A stretch of 56,010 nt of DNA from Bacteroidaceae bacterium (GTDB taxonomy: Bacteria; Bacteroidota; Bacteroidia; Bacteroidales; Bacteroidaceae): the NCBI GenBank assembly GCA_017555585.1, contig JAFZGA010000007.1, positions 1 through 56,010 on the forward strand, written 5' to 3'. Position numbers and translations under genes: made by a program. The notes under the pieces were generated by a model. The model did no database searches and was not told the DNA's origin. It saw nothing but the letters and a program-made list of their open reading frames with translations. Below are positions 26,260 through 35,227 of the stretch, piece after piece; within the stretch, counting starts at the first letter, position 1, and each line of letters begins with the position of its first letter.

Positions 26260-28770
26260 ATGAAAAAACTGATAACATTCATGATGTTGTTTGTTTGGGC
26301 TGTATCTCTTTTTGCAGTACCAGCAAACCGTAAACCTTTTGTAGTTAAACAGTCTGATGGAACAATGCTCAGTGTTGTAATGCACGGAGATGAAGCAATG
26401 CACTTCCATACAACACTTGACGGTAAATATGTTGTAAAGGATTTGAAAGGCGATTTCTGTTATGCAACATTCTCAAATGATGGTCTCTTCGTTTCTACAG
26501 GTCAGCTTGCACATGATGCTGGCAATAGAAGCAAGGCCGAGAAAGAACTTTTGGAAACCATCGACTATACAGCCATAGAGAACGCCGTTGCAGAAACACA
26601 TATATCACGTGCAGCTAAATACAGGACACCTTCTCCAACACGTTCTGCAGCAACTACACGTGCAAAAACAACCGGCGAAGTTCTTGTGCCTGTATTGCTC
26701 GTAGAATATAAGGACGTAAAGTTTTCGTACACCAAAGAGGATATAGACAAATTACTTAATGAATCAAATTATAAATATGATTTTACCGTAGGCAACGTGA
26801 GTGTTCAAAGTTATGGTAGTGCACGTGACTATTTCATTGCGCAATCCGATAGCCTTTTCACTCCACGATTTGTTGTGACCGATATAGTTACCCTGCCACA
26901 GAATATGGCATATTATGGTGGAAACAACTCTGCAGGAAACGATATGAGACCTCAGGCAATGATACGCAAAGGTATAGAACTTTCCGATGCTACAATGGAC
27001 TTCTCGCAGTTCGATAACGATGGTGATGGTGAAGTTGAATTCATGTATTGTATCTATGCCGGATATGCAGAGGCGAGTGGAGCCGATGAAAATACAATTT
27101 GGCCACATAAATGGAGTCTGGAAGCAGAAGGAGCAAAGAAAAAGGCTGATAATGTGTTCCTGAATGTCTATGCCTGCAGCTCTGAGCTGAATATGACAGA
27201 GAAACAAGAAGTATATGGCAAATGGCTTGCCGGAATAGGTACGCTTTGCCATGAATTTTCCCATTGTCTTGGATTGCACGATGTGTATGATGTTTCATAC
27301 GCTTCAGGCAACTGGGGTATGGACGAATGGGATTTGATGGCAAGTGGAAATTATAATGCATACGGCTATATACCGGTAGGATACAACTCTTACCAGAAAG
27401 AGGTTTGTGGTTGGAAGAAACTTGAGGTACTTGAAGAAAAAGGCCAATATTCAATAAAACCTCAGACCCAAGGAGGTATAGGATACAAGATTGTCAACGA
27501 TGCCAATCCTAATGAATATTTTATTCTTGAAAACCGCAAACGTGAAGGTTGGGACCAGACTCTTACCGCAGACGGTATGATGATAATACATGTCGACTAC
27601 GACCAACGAGCGTGGGAAAGCAATAATGTCAATGTTATAGCCGGCCATCCGCGTTTCCAGATTATTCCGGCAGACAACGAACTGTTTCCGTATTCTAACC
27701 AGAACAGCAGTAAATTCTATGAGAGCCTTGCCGGAGATTTGTGGCCCGGAAAGAACAACAATACTGAGTTTACAGATGTTTCGTTGCCGGCTGCCAAGGT
27801 TTATACCGGTGGTTATCTTGGCAAGCCTGTCACTAATATAAAATATGAGAATTATATCGCATCGTTCAATTTTAATTTTACAGATATTGAAGCACCTATA
27901 GCCTTGCCTGCAACAGAGATAACAGACAATTCGTTTGTGGCAAACTGGAGTGAGGTGAAGGGAGCTTCTGGTTATATTGTAGAATTGTACAATTATGAAA
28001 GTGTCAGTGACGGAAATGGTGACGTTGAAGTTCTTGTGAACGAGGATTTCTTGAATTGTAGCAAGGCGGCAACAGCCATTAAGGAAGATATCGACAGTTA
28101 CATGTCTGCTCCAGGTTGGTATGGCAACAATATATATAGCGAGACAGGAATGTTGTGTATAGGCTCATTGAAATCAGCAGGAACCTTGTTGACACCACGT
28201 TTGAACGCAGTCGGCAAAATTGCTCTATCGTTCAGAGTAGCGAAATATAACTCTAATGCAAACAATATAAAGCTGATAGTGGAGATTGTCTCTACTTCGG
28301 GAGCTATCATAGCAAAGCATATTGCATCGTCGGATGGAACAGTTGAGTTTGATGCTGATGTTGCAGGGGAATTCCATATCCGTTTTTCTACTGATTCCGA
28401 AGCAGACAATAAACGTGTGCTGATAGATGATATTTCGGTTGTAGCGACAATGTCATACAAGAAGAGCCTGCTTGAAAGCGTAGAGACAGAAACTCCGTCT
28501 TACGAATTTACAGATCTCAATGACGCAAGATATGCCTATAGGGTGAAATCAGTTGAAGGCTATTGGGAATCAGAATATTCCGGATTTGTAGAAGTTGTCA
28601 TGGGTGTCACATCGGTTATAGAGATACCTTGTAGCGACGATTATCTTGAAATTTACACAATTGCGGGAATAAAAGTGCATGATGGTAAGATGTATGATTT
28701 GAAGAATTTGCCTGCAGGTATATATATAGTGAAGAGCAAATCAGGAGTTAAGAAAATAATAATTGAATAA
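26260..28770 (+). CDS. Secreted M6-family metalloprotease
   Basis: An 836-residue exported protease of the immune-inhibitor-A type (M6). It has a signal peptide (cut near LFAVPA), a propeptide-like N-terminus, and the zinc motif H331-E332-x2-H335-x2-G338-x2-D341 (HEFSHCLGLHD), with the nearby MDEWDLMASGNYNAYGY loop. A beta-rich region with a fibronectin-like segment (ITDNSFVANWSEVKGASGY) and a further jelly-roll-like domain follow. The last ~40 residues (IYTIAGIKVHDGKMYDLKNL, PAGIYIVKSKSG) resemble a Bacteroidetes C-terminal sorting tail used by type IX secretion. Start set at the ATG 26260. Confidence 0.9.
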   Translation: MKKLITFMMLFVWAVSLFAVPANRKPFVVKQSDGTMLSVVMHGDEAMHFHTTLDGKYVVKDLKGDFCYATFSNDGLFVSTGQLAHDAGNRSKAEKELLETIDYTAIENAVAETHISRAAKYRTPSPTRSAATTRAKTTGEVLVPVLLVEYKDVKFSYTKEDIDKLLNESNYKYDFTVGNVSVQSYGSARDYFIAQSDSLFTPRFVVTDIVTLPQNMAYYGGNNSAGNDMRPQAMIRKGIELSDATMDFSQFDNDGDGEVEFMYCIYAGYAEASGADENTIWPHKWSLEAEGAKKKADNVFLNVYACSSELNMTEKQEVYGKWLAGIGTLCHEFSHCLGLHDVYDVSYASGNWGMDEWDLMASGNYNAYGYIPVGYNSYQKEVCGWKKLEVLEEKGQYSIKPQTQGGIGYKIVNDANPNEYFILENRKREGWDQTLTADGMMIIHVDYDQRAWESNNVNVIAGHPRFQIIPADNELFPYSNQNSSKFYESLAGDLWPGKNNNTEFTDVSLPAAKVYTGGYLGKPVTNIKYENYIASFNFNFTDIEAPIALPATEITDNSFVANWSEVKGASGYIVELYNYESVSDGNGDVEVLVNEDFLNCSKAATAIKEDIDSYMSAPGWYGNNIYSETGMLCIGSLKSAGTLLTPRLNAVGKIALSFRVAKYNSNANNIKLIVEIVSTSGAIIAKHIASSDGTVEFDADVAGEFHIRFSTDSEADNKRVLIDDISVVATMSYKKSLLESVETETPSYEFTDLNDARYAYRVKSVEGYWESEYSGFVEVVMGVTSVIEIPCSDDYLEIYTIAGIKVHDGKMYDLKNLPAGIYIVKSKSGVKKIIIE

Positions 28771-28780
28771 ACCGTTTCTT

Positions 28781-28808
28781 AAAATGCCACGATCGTGGCA
28801 TTTTTTTT
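28781..28808 (+). terminator. Terminator after the M6 protease gene
   Basis: AAAATGCCAC-GATC-GTGGCA followed by eight T's; the stem TGCCACGATCGTGGCA is a perfect palindrome starting 14 bases after the stop codon. Confidence 0.85.
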
Positions 28809-28839
28809 ATTTACTCTTTAATCTTTCCAAAAAAAGATG

Positions 28840-28847
28840 TAATTTCG
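28840..28847 (+). promoter_or_regulatory. -7 box for pheT
   Basis: TAATTTCG at 28840-28847, 29 bases before the pheT ATG, fits the -7 consensus; a TTTA at 28817-28820 is a possible weak -33 element at 19 nt spacing. Confidence 0.45.
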
Positions 28848-28875
28848 CAGATTGAAATCGCATAATACAAATAAT

Positions 28876-31341
28876 ATGAATATTTCCTATAATTGGCTGA
28901 AAGAATATGTCAAGTTCGACATGACACCTGAAGAGGTTTCAGCAGCGTTGACCTCGATTGGTCTTGAAACAGATGGCGTTGAAGAGGTGCAGACCATTAA
29001 GGGCGGCCTTGAAGGCTTGGTCATTGGAGAGGTATTGACATGTGTCGATCATCCCGACAGTGATCACTTGCATATAACAACCGTGAATCTTGGCGATGGC
29101 GAACCAGTGCAGATTGTTTGCGGTGCTCCAAATGTGGCTGCCGGTCAAAAGGTGGTTGTTGCAACCATCGGTACAAAACTGTACAGTGGCGACGAGTGCT
29201 TTACTATCAAAAAAGGTAAGATAAGAGGTGCTGAGTCTTTCGGTATGATCTGTGCTGAAGATGAAATCGGTGTTGGAAACAGCCATGACGGCATTATTGT
29301 TCTTCCTGCCGATGCCATTCCCGGAACTCCTGCAAAAGAGTATTATAACATCAAGAGCGATTACCTCATAGGAGTGGATATCACTCCAAACCGTGCAGAT
29401 GCCTGCTCACATTATGGTGTCGCACGAGACTTGTATGCATATACAAAACAGAATAAAGGTGAGAGCCAGCTGCTTCGTCCTTCGTGTTGCGATTTCAAAG
29501 TTGATGACAATTCACTTGATATCGACATCGACGTGCAGAACACCGAAGCCTGCATGCGTTATGCCGGTGTAACCATCAAGGGTGTTACCGTAAAGGAGAG
29601 TCCCGAATGGCTAAAGAACAAACTGCAGATAATTGGTCTTCGTCCTATAAACAATATCGTAGATATTACCAATTACATCCTTCATGCATATGGCCAGCCT
29701 ATGCACTGTTTTGATGCAGACAAGATAAAAGGTAGTAAGATTGTTGTGCGCACACTTCCCGAGGGTACACCTTTTGTGACTCTTGACGGAGTTGAACGTA
29801 AACTTTCTGAACGTGACCTGATGATATGTAATGCCGAAGAACCTATGTGTATAGCCGGAGTGTTCGGCGGTCTTGAGTCGGGAACAACAGAAGAGACAAA
29901 GAACGTATTCCTCGAGAGCGCATATTTCCATCCTACATGGGTGCGCAAGACATCACGTCGCCACGCGTTGCAGACCGACTCTTCATTCCGTTTTGAACGT
30001 GGTACTGATCCAAACAACGTGATCCATGCCCTGAAACAGGCTGCTATGCTCATTAAGGAACTTGCAGGCGGCACAATATCTATGGATATAAAGGATATAC
30101 ATCCTGCTCCTGTTGAGGATTTCAAGGTTGAGCTCGATTATAAATATGTAAACTCTCTTATAGGTGTTGATCTTGAACCACAGACAATCAAGAATATTGT
30201 TACATCGCTCGAGATGAAGATTGAGAACGAGACCGAGAACGGTATCTCATTGAGCATCCCTCCATATCGTGTCGATGTTCAGCGTCCATGCGATGTTGTG
30301 GAGGACATACTCCGTATATACGGTTACAACAATATCGATATTACAACAACTCTTCACTCTTCAATCATTACAAAGGGTGCCGAGGATAAGTCGCACAAGT
30401 TGCAGAATATAATATCGGAACAGCTTGTTGGTTGCGGATTCAACGAGATTTTGAACAACTCGCTTACTGCTGCAGCTTACTATGAAGAGTCGGATAGCTT
30501 CAAGAGTGAGAATCTTGTACGTCTGATGAATCCGTTGAGCAACGACCTCAATGTGCTGCGCCAGACATTGTTGTTCGGTGGTTTGGAAAGTCTGCAACGT
30601 AACATAAACCGCAAATTCACCGACTTGAGTTTCTTTGAGTTCGGAAATACATACCGTTTTGATGCAGACAAACGTGTTGAAGACAAGATCCTCAGTCCAT
30701 ATAGCGAAAGCTATCATTTGGGATTGTGGATGACAGGAAACAACGTAGCGGCATCATGGATAGAGCAGGGCCGTCAGTTGTCGGTCTATGACATCAAGGC
30801 TGTGGTGGAACATATCTTCGACCGTCTCGGCTTCAAACCAGCTATGCGTCTTGTAACAACATTCAGTGATGATATCTTCTCTGCTGCAATACAGGTACAG
30901 GCACAAAGCAACAAGAAAGTGGTTGCACAACTCGGTATCCTACGTAAAAAGACTACAAAGCGTTTCGATATTGAAAACGAAGTGTTCTACGCTGACATAA
31001 ACTGGACTGAGCTGATGAAGGCTGTGAAGAATGCAAAGATCGGTTATGCCGAAATCAGCAAATATCCAGCCGTTAAGCGCGACCTCGCATTGCTTCTTGA
31101 CAAGAATGTTACATTTGCACAGATTGAGCAGGTGGCACGTGAAACAGAAAAGAAGTTGTTGAAGGCTGTAACATTGTTCGATGTTTATGAAGGCAAGAAC
31201 CTTGAAGAGGGCAAGAAAAGCTATGCTGTGAGCTTCGTTCTTCAGGACGACAATCAGACACTCAACGATAAGGTTATCGACAAGACAATGGCACGCCTGA
31301 TGGAGAACTTCCAGAAGCGCCTGGGTGCAATACAACGATAA
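28876..31341 (+). CDS. pheT: Phenylalanyl-tRNA synthetase beta subunit
   Basis: PheT joins PheS to charge tRNA(Phe). The 821-residue protein begins MNISYNWLKEYV, has the EMAP/OB tRNA-binding domain (HPDSDHLHITTVNLG; IVCGAPNVAAGQKVVVA), B3/B4 editing domain (FDADKIKGSKIVVRT; RRHALQTDSSFRFERGTDP), B5 domain and the C-terminal ferredoxin-fold anticodon-binding domain (KYPAVKRDLALLLDK ... FVLQDDNQTL). Length is standard. pheS is not next to it. yebC follows 39 bases downstream. Confidence 0.96.
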   Translation: MNISYNWLKEYVKFDMTPEEVSAALTSIGLETDGVEEVQTIKGGLEGLVIGEVLTCVDHPDSDHLHITTVNLGDGEPVQIVCGAPNVAAGQKVVVATIGTKLYSGDECFTIKKGKIRGAESFGMICAEDEIGVGNSHDGIIVLPADAIPGTPAKEYYNIKSDYLIGVDITPNRADACSHYGVARDLYAYTKQNKGESQLLRPSCCDFKVDDNSLDIDIDVQNTEACMRYAGVTIKGVTVKESPEWLKNKLQIIGLRPINNIVDITNYILHAYGQPMHCFDADKIKGSKIVVRTLPEGTPFVTLDGVERKLSERDLMICNAEEPMCIAGVFGGLESGTTEETKNVFLESAYFHPTWVRKTSRRHALQTDSSFRFERGTDPNNVIHALKQAAMLIKELAGGTISMDIKDIHPAPVEDFKVELDYKYVNSLIGVDLEPQTIKNIVTSLEMKIENETENGISLSIPPYRVDVQRPCDVVEDILRIYGYNNIDITTTLHSSIITKGAEDKSHKLQNIISEQLVGCGFNEILNNSLTAAAYYEESDSFKSENLVRLMNPLSNDLNVLRQTLLFGGLESLQRNINRKFTDLSFFEFGNTYRFDADKRVEDKILSPYSESYHLGLWMTGNNVAASWIEQGRQLSVYDIKAVVEHIFDRLGFKPAMRLVTTFSDDIFSAAIQVQAQSNKKVVAQLGILRKKTTKRFDIENEVFYADINWTELMKAVKNAKIGYAEISKYPAVKRDLALLLDKNVTFAQIEQVARETEKKLLKAVTLFDVYEGKNLEEGKKSYAVSFVLQDDNQTLNDKVIDKTMARLMENFQKRLGAIQR

Positions 31342-31380
31342 AAGAGATAAAAATAATAACAAACTAAAATAAATTTTACT

Positions 31381-32106
31381 ATGGGTAGAGCTTTTGAATA
31401 CCGTAAAGCTGCGAAACTGAAAAGATGGGGTAACATGGCACGTGTATTTACACGCGTCGGAAAACAGATTGCAATCGCCGTTAAGGCCGGCGGTCCAGAC
31501 CCCGATACAAACTCACACTTGAGAGCTATCATCGCCAATGCAAAGCGCGAGAATATGCCAAAGGACAACATCGAGCGTGCTATCAAGAACGCGATGGGTA
31601 AGGATCAGAAGGACTACAAGGAGGTTCCATACGAGGGATACGGTCCTTTCGGTATCGCAATATTTGTTGATGCTGCAACCGACAATACCACACGTACAGT
31701 AGCAAACGTACGTGCCGTTTTCAACAAGTTCGGCGGTACTCTCGGCACACAAGGCAGTCTTGACTTCATGTTTACACAGAAGAGCGTGTTCACTTTTACA
31801 AAGAAAGATGATCTCGACATGGACGAGCTTATCCTTGACCTCATTGACTATGGTGTAGAGGATGAGTATGATGAAGAGGAAAACGAAATCACCATCTATG
31901 GCGATCCCAAATCTTTCGGTGCAATACAGAAGACACTTGAGGAGAAGGGATTTGAAATCACAGGCAGTGAGTTCACACGTATCCCTAACGATTTGAAGGA
32001 TGTTACAGAAGAGCAACGTGCGACAATCGACAAGATTGTTGAACGTCTTGAAGAGGACGACGATGTTCAGAATGTATACACAAACATGAAGCCTGCAGAA
32101 GAGTAA
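31381..32106 (+). CDS. YebC/PmpR-family protein
   Basis: A 241-residue member of the YebC/PmpR/TACO1 family. It opens MGRAFEYRKAAKLKRWGNMA and includes AVKAGGPDPDTNSHLRAIIA and the EGYGPFGIAIFVDAATDN core. Members have been described as DNA-binding regulators and, more recently, as ribosome-associated factors that help translate polyproline stretches. The gene lies 39 bases after pheT and before a 424-base intergenic region. Confidence 0.93.
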   Translation: MGRAFEYRKAAKLKRWGNMARVFTRVGKQIAIAVKAGGPDPDTNSHLRAIIANAKRENMPKDNIERAIKNAMGKDQKDYKEVPYEGYGPFGIAIFVDAATDNTTRTVANVRAVFNKFGGTLGTQGSLDFMFTQKSVFTFTKKDDLDMDELILDLIDYGVEDEYDEEENEITIYGDPKSFGAIQKTLEEKGFEITGSEFTRIPNDLKDVTEEQRATIDKIVERLEEDDDVQNVYTNMKPAEE

Positions 32107-32449
32107 AAATGTCAAAAAAGTGAATTGCAGCGTCGCAATTGTCTTTAAAATCCTTATTTACGCATAGTAAACAGTGGCATTAAAACTTTCGCAAGCCGGC
32201 TGCCTTTGGCGAGCCTTTGCTGCACTCGTTGCAAAATGCTAAACCAAACTTTGCATTTCACTCGTTTGCGCAAGCCTTTCACTTTTTCCGTTTTATCCAT
32301 TTTTACATATTGGTTTCATTTGTAAATTATCGACAAAACGATAAGTAAATGGAGACAGCCATACGGCTGTCTCCATTATTACATATAAAAAGAATATCTG
32401 CGAGATTTTTTATTTTTTTTGTTATACGAAGCAATTTGTGTCAAAAAGA
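32107..32449. other. Intergenic region after yebC
   Basis: About 340 bases with no gene. It holds a stretch with CTGCACTCGTTGCAAAATGC and CATTTCACTCGTTTGCGC (32220-32275) similar in wording to the repeat-like DNA at 215-250, a terminator hairpin (32348-32377) and AT-rich sequence leading to the promoter of the next operon. Confidence 0.55.
32348..32377 (+). terminator. Terminator hairpin downstream of yebC
   Basis: AATGGAGACAGCC (32348-32360) pairs perfectly with GGCTGTCTCCATT (32365-32377) over a four-base loop. The following T-run is short, so strength is uncertain; distance from the yebC stop is about 240 bases. Confidence 0.65.
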
Positions 32450-32481
32450 TTTGTCTTTATGTAAAGTTTAATTTACATTTG
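32450..32481 (+). promoter_or_regulatory. Promoter of the membrane-protein/Xre operon
   Basis: TTTG at 32450-32453 and TACATTTG at 32474-32481 are separated by exactly 20 nt, a textbook Bacteroidetes -33/-7 pair. Transcription should start near 32488. Confidence 0.7.
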
Positions 32482-32485
32482 TAGC

Positions 32486-32497
32486 GTATTCGAATAC
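32486..32497. promoter_or_regulatory. Candidate operator palindrome at the transcription start
   Basis: GTATTCGAATAC is a perfect 12-bp palindrome placed right at the predicted transcription start. The operon it controls encodes an Xre-type HTH protein, so autoregulation is a reasonable reading (inference). Confidence 0.5.
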
Positions 32498-32530
32498 AAA
32501 ACAGATGTTTAACATTAAAATTGAAGATTT

Positions 32531-32926
32531 ATGAAGACATTACTTTTTCCTCATCGTTTCCAGAAATTAGGATGGTGTATTTTTGCAATAGGAATGTTGG
32601 TGGGCATTTATATTGTTGCTGTGGATTTTAACTCAACTTGCTTGTTGAACAATGTTGCCATTATAAGTATTGTTTCGGGTGGTATACTTGCTACATGCTC
32701 ATGCGAAAAAGTTGAAGATGAAATGGTACGCCAGATTCGTTTGAATTCTTTGCTTGTTGCGTTGTATGTCAGCTATGCAATATTGATACTCTTATCGCTG
32801 TTTGTGTATGATCTTGGTTTCTTGACAGTGATGATGTACAATATGTTCACGATACTGCTTGTTTTTATGGCAGTCTTCCGTTACAAGATGTGGCGTACAA
32901 AGAAAGGAGTGGAAGATGAACAATAA
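32531..32926 (+). CDS. Small membrane protein encoded with an Xre regulator
   Basis: A 131-residue protein with four predicted membrane segments (GWCIFAIGMLVGIYIVAVDF; NVAIISIVSGGILATCSCEK; LLVALYVSYAILILLSLFVY; MMYNMFTILLVFMAVFRY). Between segments 2 and 3 is the charged stretch EKVEDEMVRQIRLNS. Small four-helix proteins paired with a short Xre regulator are common in bacteria; their function is unknown. Its last 11 bases overlap the regulator gene. Confidence 0.78.
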   Translation: MKTLLFPHRFQKLGWCIFAIGMLVGIYIVAVDFNSTCLLNNVAIISIVSGGILATCSCEKVEDEMVRQIRLNSLLVALYVSYAILILLSLFVYDLGFLTVMMYNMFTILLVFMAVFRYKMWRTKKGVEDEQ

Positions 32927-33116
32927 AATAAGGGTTGCGCGTGCCGAGGTGCGTATGACACAACAGCAGTTGGCCGATGCCATAGGTGTAAGCCGTCAGA
33001 CAATAAACGCCATTGAGAGTGGTAAATTCGTTCCCTCGACAGTGTTGGCGCTTAAAATGGCACGTGTGTTCGATAAAAATGTCGAGGAGATTTTTCAGCT
33101 CGACAGCGAGGATTGA
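32916..33116 (+). CDS. Short Xre-family HTH transcriptional regulator
   Basis: A 66-residue protein consisting of one HTH of the YozG/Cro type: IRVARAEVRMTQQQLADAIG, VSRQTINAIESGKFVPS, then a short dimerisation tail (FDKNVEEIFQLDSED). It overlaps the membrane-protein gene by 11 bases, and an AAAGGAG site (32902-32908) supports the ATG at 32916 rather than the frame opening at 32859. The likely target is the palindrome at 32486-32497. Confidence 0.9.
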   Translation: MNNKIRVARAEVRMTQQQLADAIGVSRQTINAIESGKFVPSTVLALKMARVFDKNVEEIFQLDSED

Positions 33117-33120
33117 TTAT

Positions 33121-33152
33121 AACGACAAACAACGGTACCGTTGTTTGTCGTT
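33121..33152. terminator. Bidirectional terminator palindrome
   Basis: AACGACAAACAACGGT and its exact complement form a 32-base perfect palindrome between the Xre gene (stop at 33116) and the convergent DUF4251 frame. The TAA (33151-33153) that would end the extended DUF4251 frame lies at its edge. Confidence 0.8.
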
Positions 33153-34008
33153 AAGGTCTAAACCCTGGTGGTGGGGTATTACCATTTCCTGGCGGTCGGG
33201 TAGCGGGAAAACCGATTGGCGGTGCTCCAAAGCCCGGTGGCCTTTGTGGAATTGGTCGTGGACGCGGCGGTATTATCGGCCGTGGCGGCAAAGGATGGTA
33301 TATTACAGCAGGAGTGTAATTGAAAATGAATTGCGGATTGTTCCTCTCCAGTCAGTAGTCGGGAGTACCCTCGAATACTCCGGCTTCATTATATGGGTAG
33401 ATATATCCGCTCATCATCATTGTGCGGTTGCTAAAGTTCGGATTTATATTCGCTGTGGCCTGATTGCTGTTGGCTGTTATCACGACACTTACAGTAGCCG
33501 ACACGTTGCTGCCTAATATCGAATAGCTGTAATATACATTGCCTTCATAGTCAACCTGCAACTCCTCATTGCTGATGTTTCCTTCAAGGGTGATACCACC
33601 CAATCCGTTAGGGGAATATACATTGGTGTTGTCAAAAGCAGTCTGTATCGTTCCTGTACCATTATTTATTGATACATAATTGGTACTTGGTGTAACGAAG
33701 TTCGTTGCTCCGTTGTTGAATGTGATGTTCGAAGCTTCAAGAGCCCATGAACCGTTTCTTATAGCGATTATGGCCTGTACATGTTGTATTGAATCGTTGA
33801 CGAATTCTCTCCTTTCGCTCACAGCGCGTTTCTTGAGTCTTTCTGCTCGCCATGCATCCTCTTTTTCTTTCATGGTCATTTTCTTGTCTTGGGAATAACC
33901 GATGCTTTGTGTCGCTATTACTATTATCAGCATGATTGCCGATACAATTGTGATACGACGCATGAATACAGTCTCTTTTGCGCTCTTCTTTTTATCAATC
34001 TTTTCCAT
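33151..34008 (-). pseudogene. DUF4251-like exported protein with an in-frame UGA before a Pro-rich tail
   Basis: Translation from 34008 gives 218 residues ending at a TGA (33354-33352). It has an N-terminal membrane/signal segment (ITIVSAIMLIIVIATQSIGY), a charged helix (KEKEDAWRAERLKKRAVSER) and a DUF4251-like beta domain. After the TGA the same frame stays open for 66 codons to a TAA at 33153-33151. That extension is clearly protein-like: NNPQFIFNYTPAVIYHP then a Pro/Arg/Gly-rich tail (PPRPIIPPRPRPIPQRPPGF). The TAA abuts the shared terminator. Most likely the tail was once part of the protein and a TGG-to-TGA change truncated it; read-through or a sequence error are alternatives. An alternative start is the ATG at 33963. 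Confidence 0.7.
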
Positions 34009-34229
34009 ATAATAAATATTGTTTTGTGGATATCTACCGTCTTTTATCGTTAAACAAACGGAAAGCCGGCTATGTGTCTCTGTATGTGTTAAAGTTGCTT
34101 TTTTTTAGTTACTTTGTGATTTTATTACAGCTTTTTCAGAAAATAATGCCTCTTTGAACTTTTTTTTATTGTATAAATGTTTTGTTTAAGCAAAAATGAC
34201 TATCTTTACAAAAAGTAGTTTGGAACTTG

Positions 34230-35222
34230 GTGAATAAGGTTGTTTTTACATACATTTGGGCTGTCTTATTATTGTTGGCTTGTGGAAATGCCAACCGGAA
34301 TGTGACAGATTCGTCTGTATGGGAGATGCAACCTGTGACAGGCAGATGTGATACCGTTTCTATTGATACAATGGATATGGAAAATCCGTTTATCCTGTAC
34401 GATCACAAGAGTGACACATACTACATGACAGGTGATAACGGTCACTTGTGGAAAAGCAAGGAGTTGCAGATGTGGGTCGGGCCATATAGCGTATTAAGAC
34501 ATGACACAGCTTCGTGGTTGGGATCTTCGCCTGCAATAAAATCTCCCGAAATACACAAATTTGCCAACAAGTACTACTATATGGCAACATTTGAGACTTC
34601 CGGGATATGTTCTTGCGCTACACTTGTTGCCGATCATGTTACCGGACCATACAAGAGTATTGACAGCAAAAGTTTTTTGCTTGATGAGAATGAGATGGCG
34701 GCACATCCGACATTCTGTTCTGACGAGTACAATGCCGGATATATGATATACAACCATATGGGTGAGCAGAACGGTGATGGTACGGTACAGATTGTACGCT
34801 ATCATGATGGTTTTGGACGAAGAATGGGTGAGGCATTCATCATGTTCACGGCTTCACAGGTGGCATGGCCGTTGCGTGATGCCTTGAGTGATGGGCAAAA
34901 GCCTGTGATTGAGTCACCTTTTATGTTCTATTCAGGCAAAGAGGGGCTTGGAGTCCTTTTTGTGGCTTACGATGGAGAAGAGAAATCTGTCGGTGTGGCA
35001 TATTCGGAAACCGGAACACTCAATGGTCCATGGGTTGTTGAAAACGAACCGTTGCTCAAGGGATATAATAGTGTTGCAATGTTCAATGACTACGACGGAT
35101 CGCTTGTGATGGTTGCAGAAAAAGACACTGTTGTGAACGGGGTTATGAAATCTGTTCCAAGACTGATAAAGACAGATTCACAATTTGAGAAATTACAAAT
35201 TAAAGGTTATTATAAATTTTAA
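34230..35222 (+). CDS. GH43-like lipoprotein (beta-propeller glycosidase fold)
   Basis: About 330 residues, with a lipoprotein signal (VLLLLACG, lipid-modified Cys18) and a five-bladed-propeller pattern like family 43/62-type glycosidases: [16 protein letters not shown] at the first blade, [17 protein letters not shown] at the second and [20 protein letters not shown] later. These carry the spaced acidic residues expected of the family (D near ILYDH, E in SPEIH), but I cannot assign the catalytic acid with certainty. The start is a GTG at 34230, or the TTG just before it. A -7 like box (TATCTTTA, 34201-34208) precedes it. nagB follows after 5 bases, suggesting a role in glycan or amino-sugar use. 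Confidence 0.75.
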   Translation: MNKVVFTYIWAVLLLLACGNANRNVTDSSVWEMQPVTGRCDTVSIDTMDMENPFILYDHKSDTYYMTGDNGHLWKSKELQMWVGPYSVLRHDTASWLGSSPAIKSPEIHKFANKYYYMATFETSGICSCATLVADHVTGPYKSIDSKSFLLDENEMAAHPTFCSDEYNAGYMIYNHMGEQNGDGTVQIVRYHDGFGRRMGEAFIMFTASQVAWPLRDALSDGQKPVIESPFMFYSGKEGLGVLFVAYDGEEKSVGVAYSETGTLNGPWVVENEPLLKGYNSVAMFNDYDGSLVMVAEKDTVVNGVMKSVPRLIKTDSQFEKLQIKGYYKF

Positions 35223-35227
35223 GAACT

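Noticed and set aside
33151-33354. Selenocysteine insertion at the UGA
   Set aside because: No bacterial SECIS-like hairpin is apparent right after the UGA, and a DUF4251 protein with a Pro-rich tail is not a known selenoprotein.
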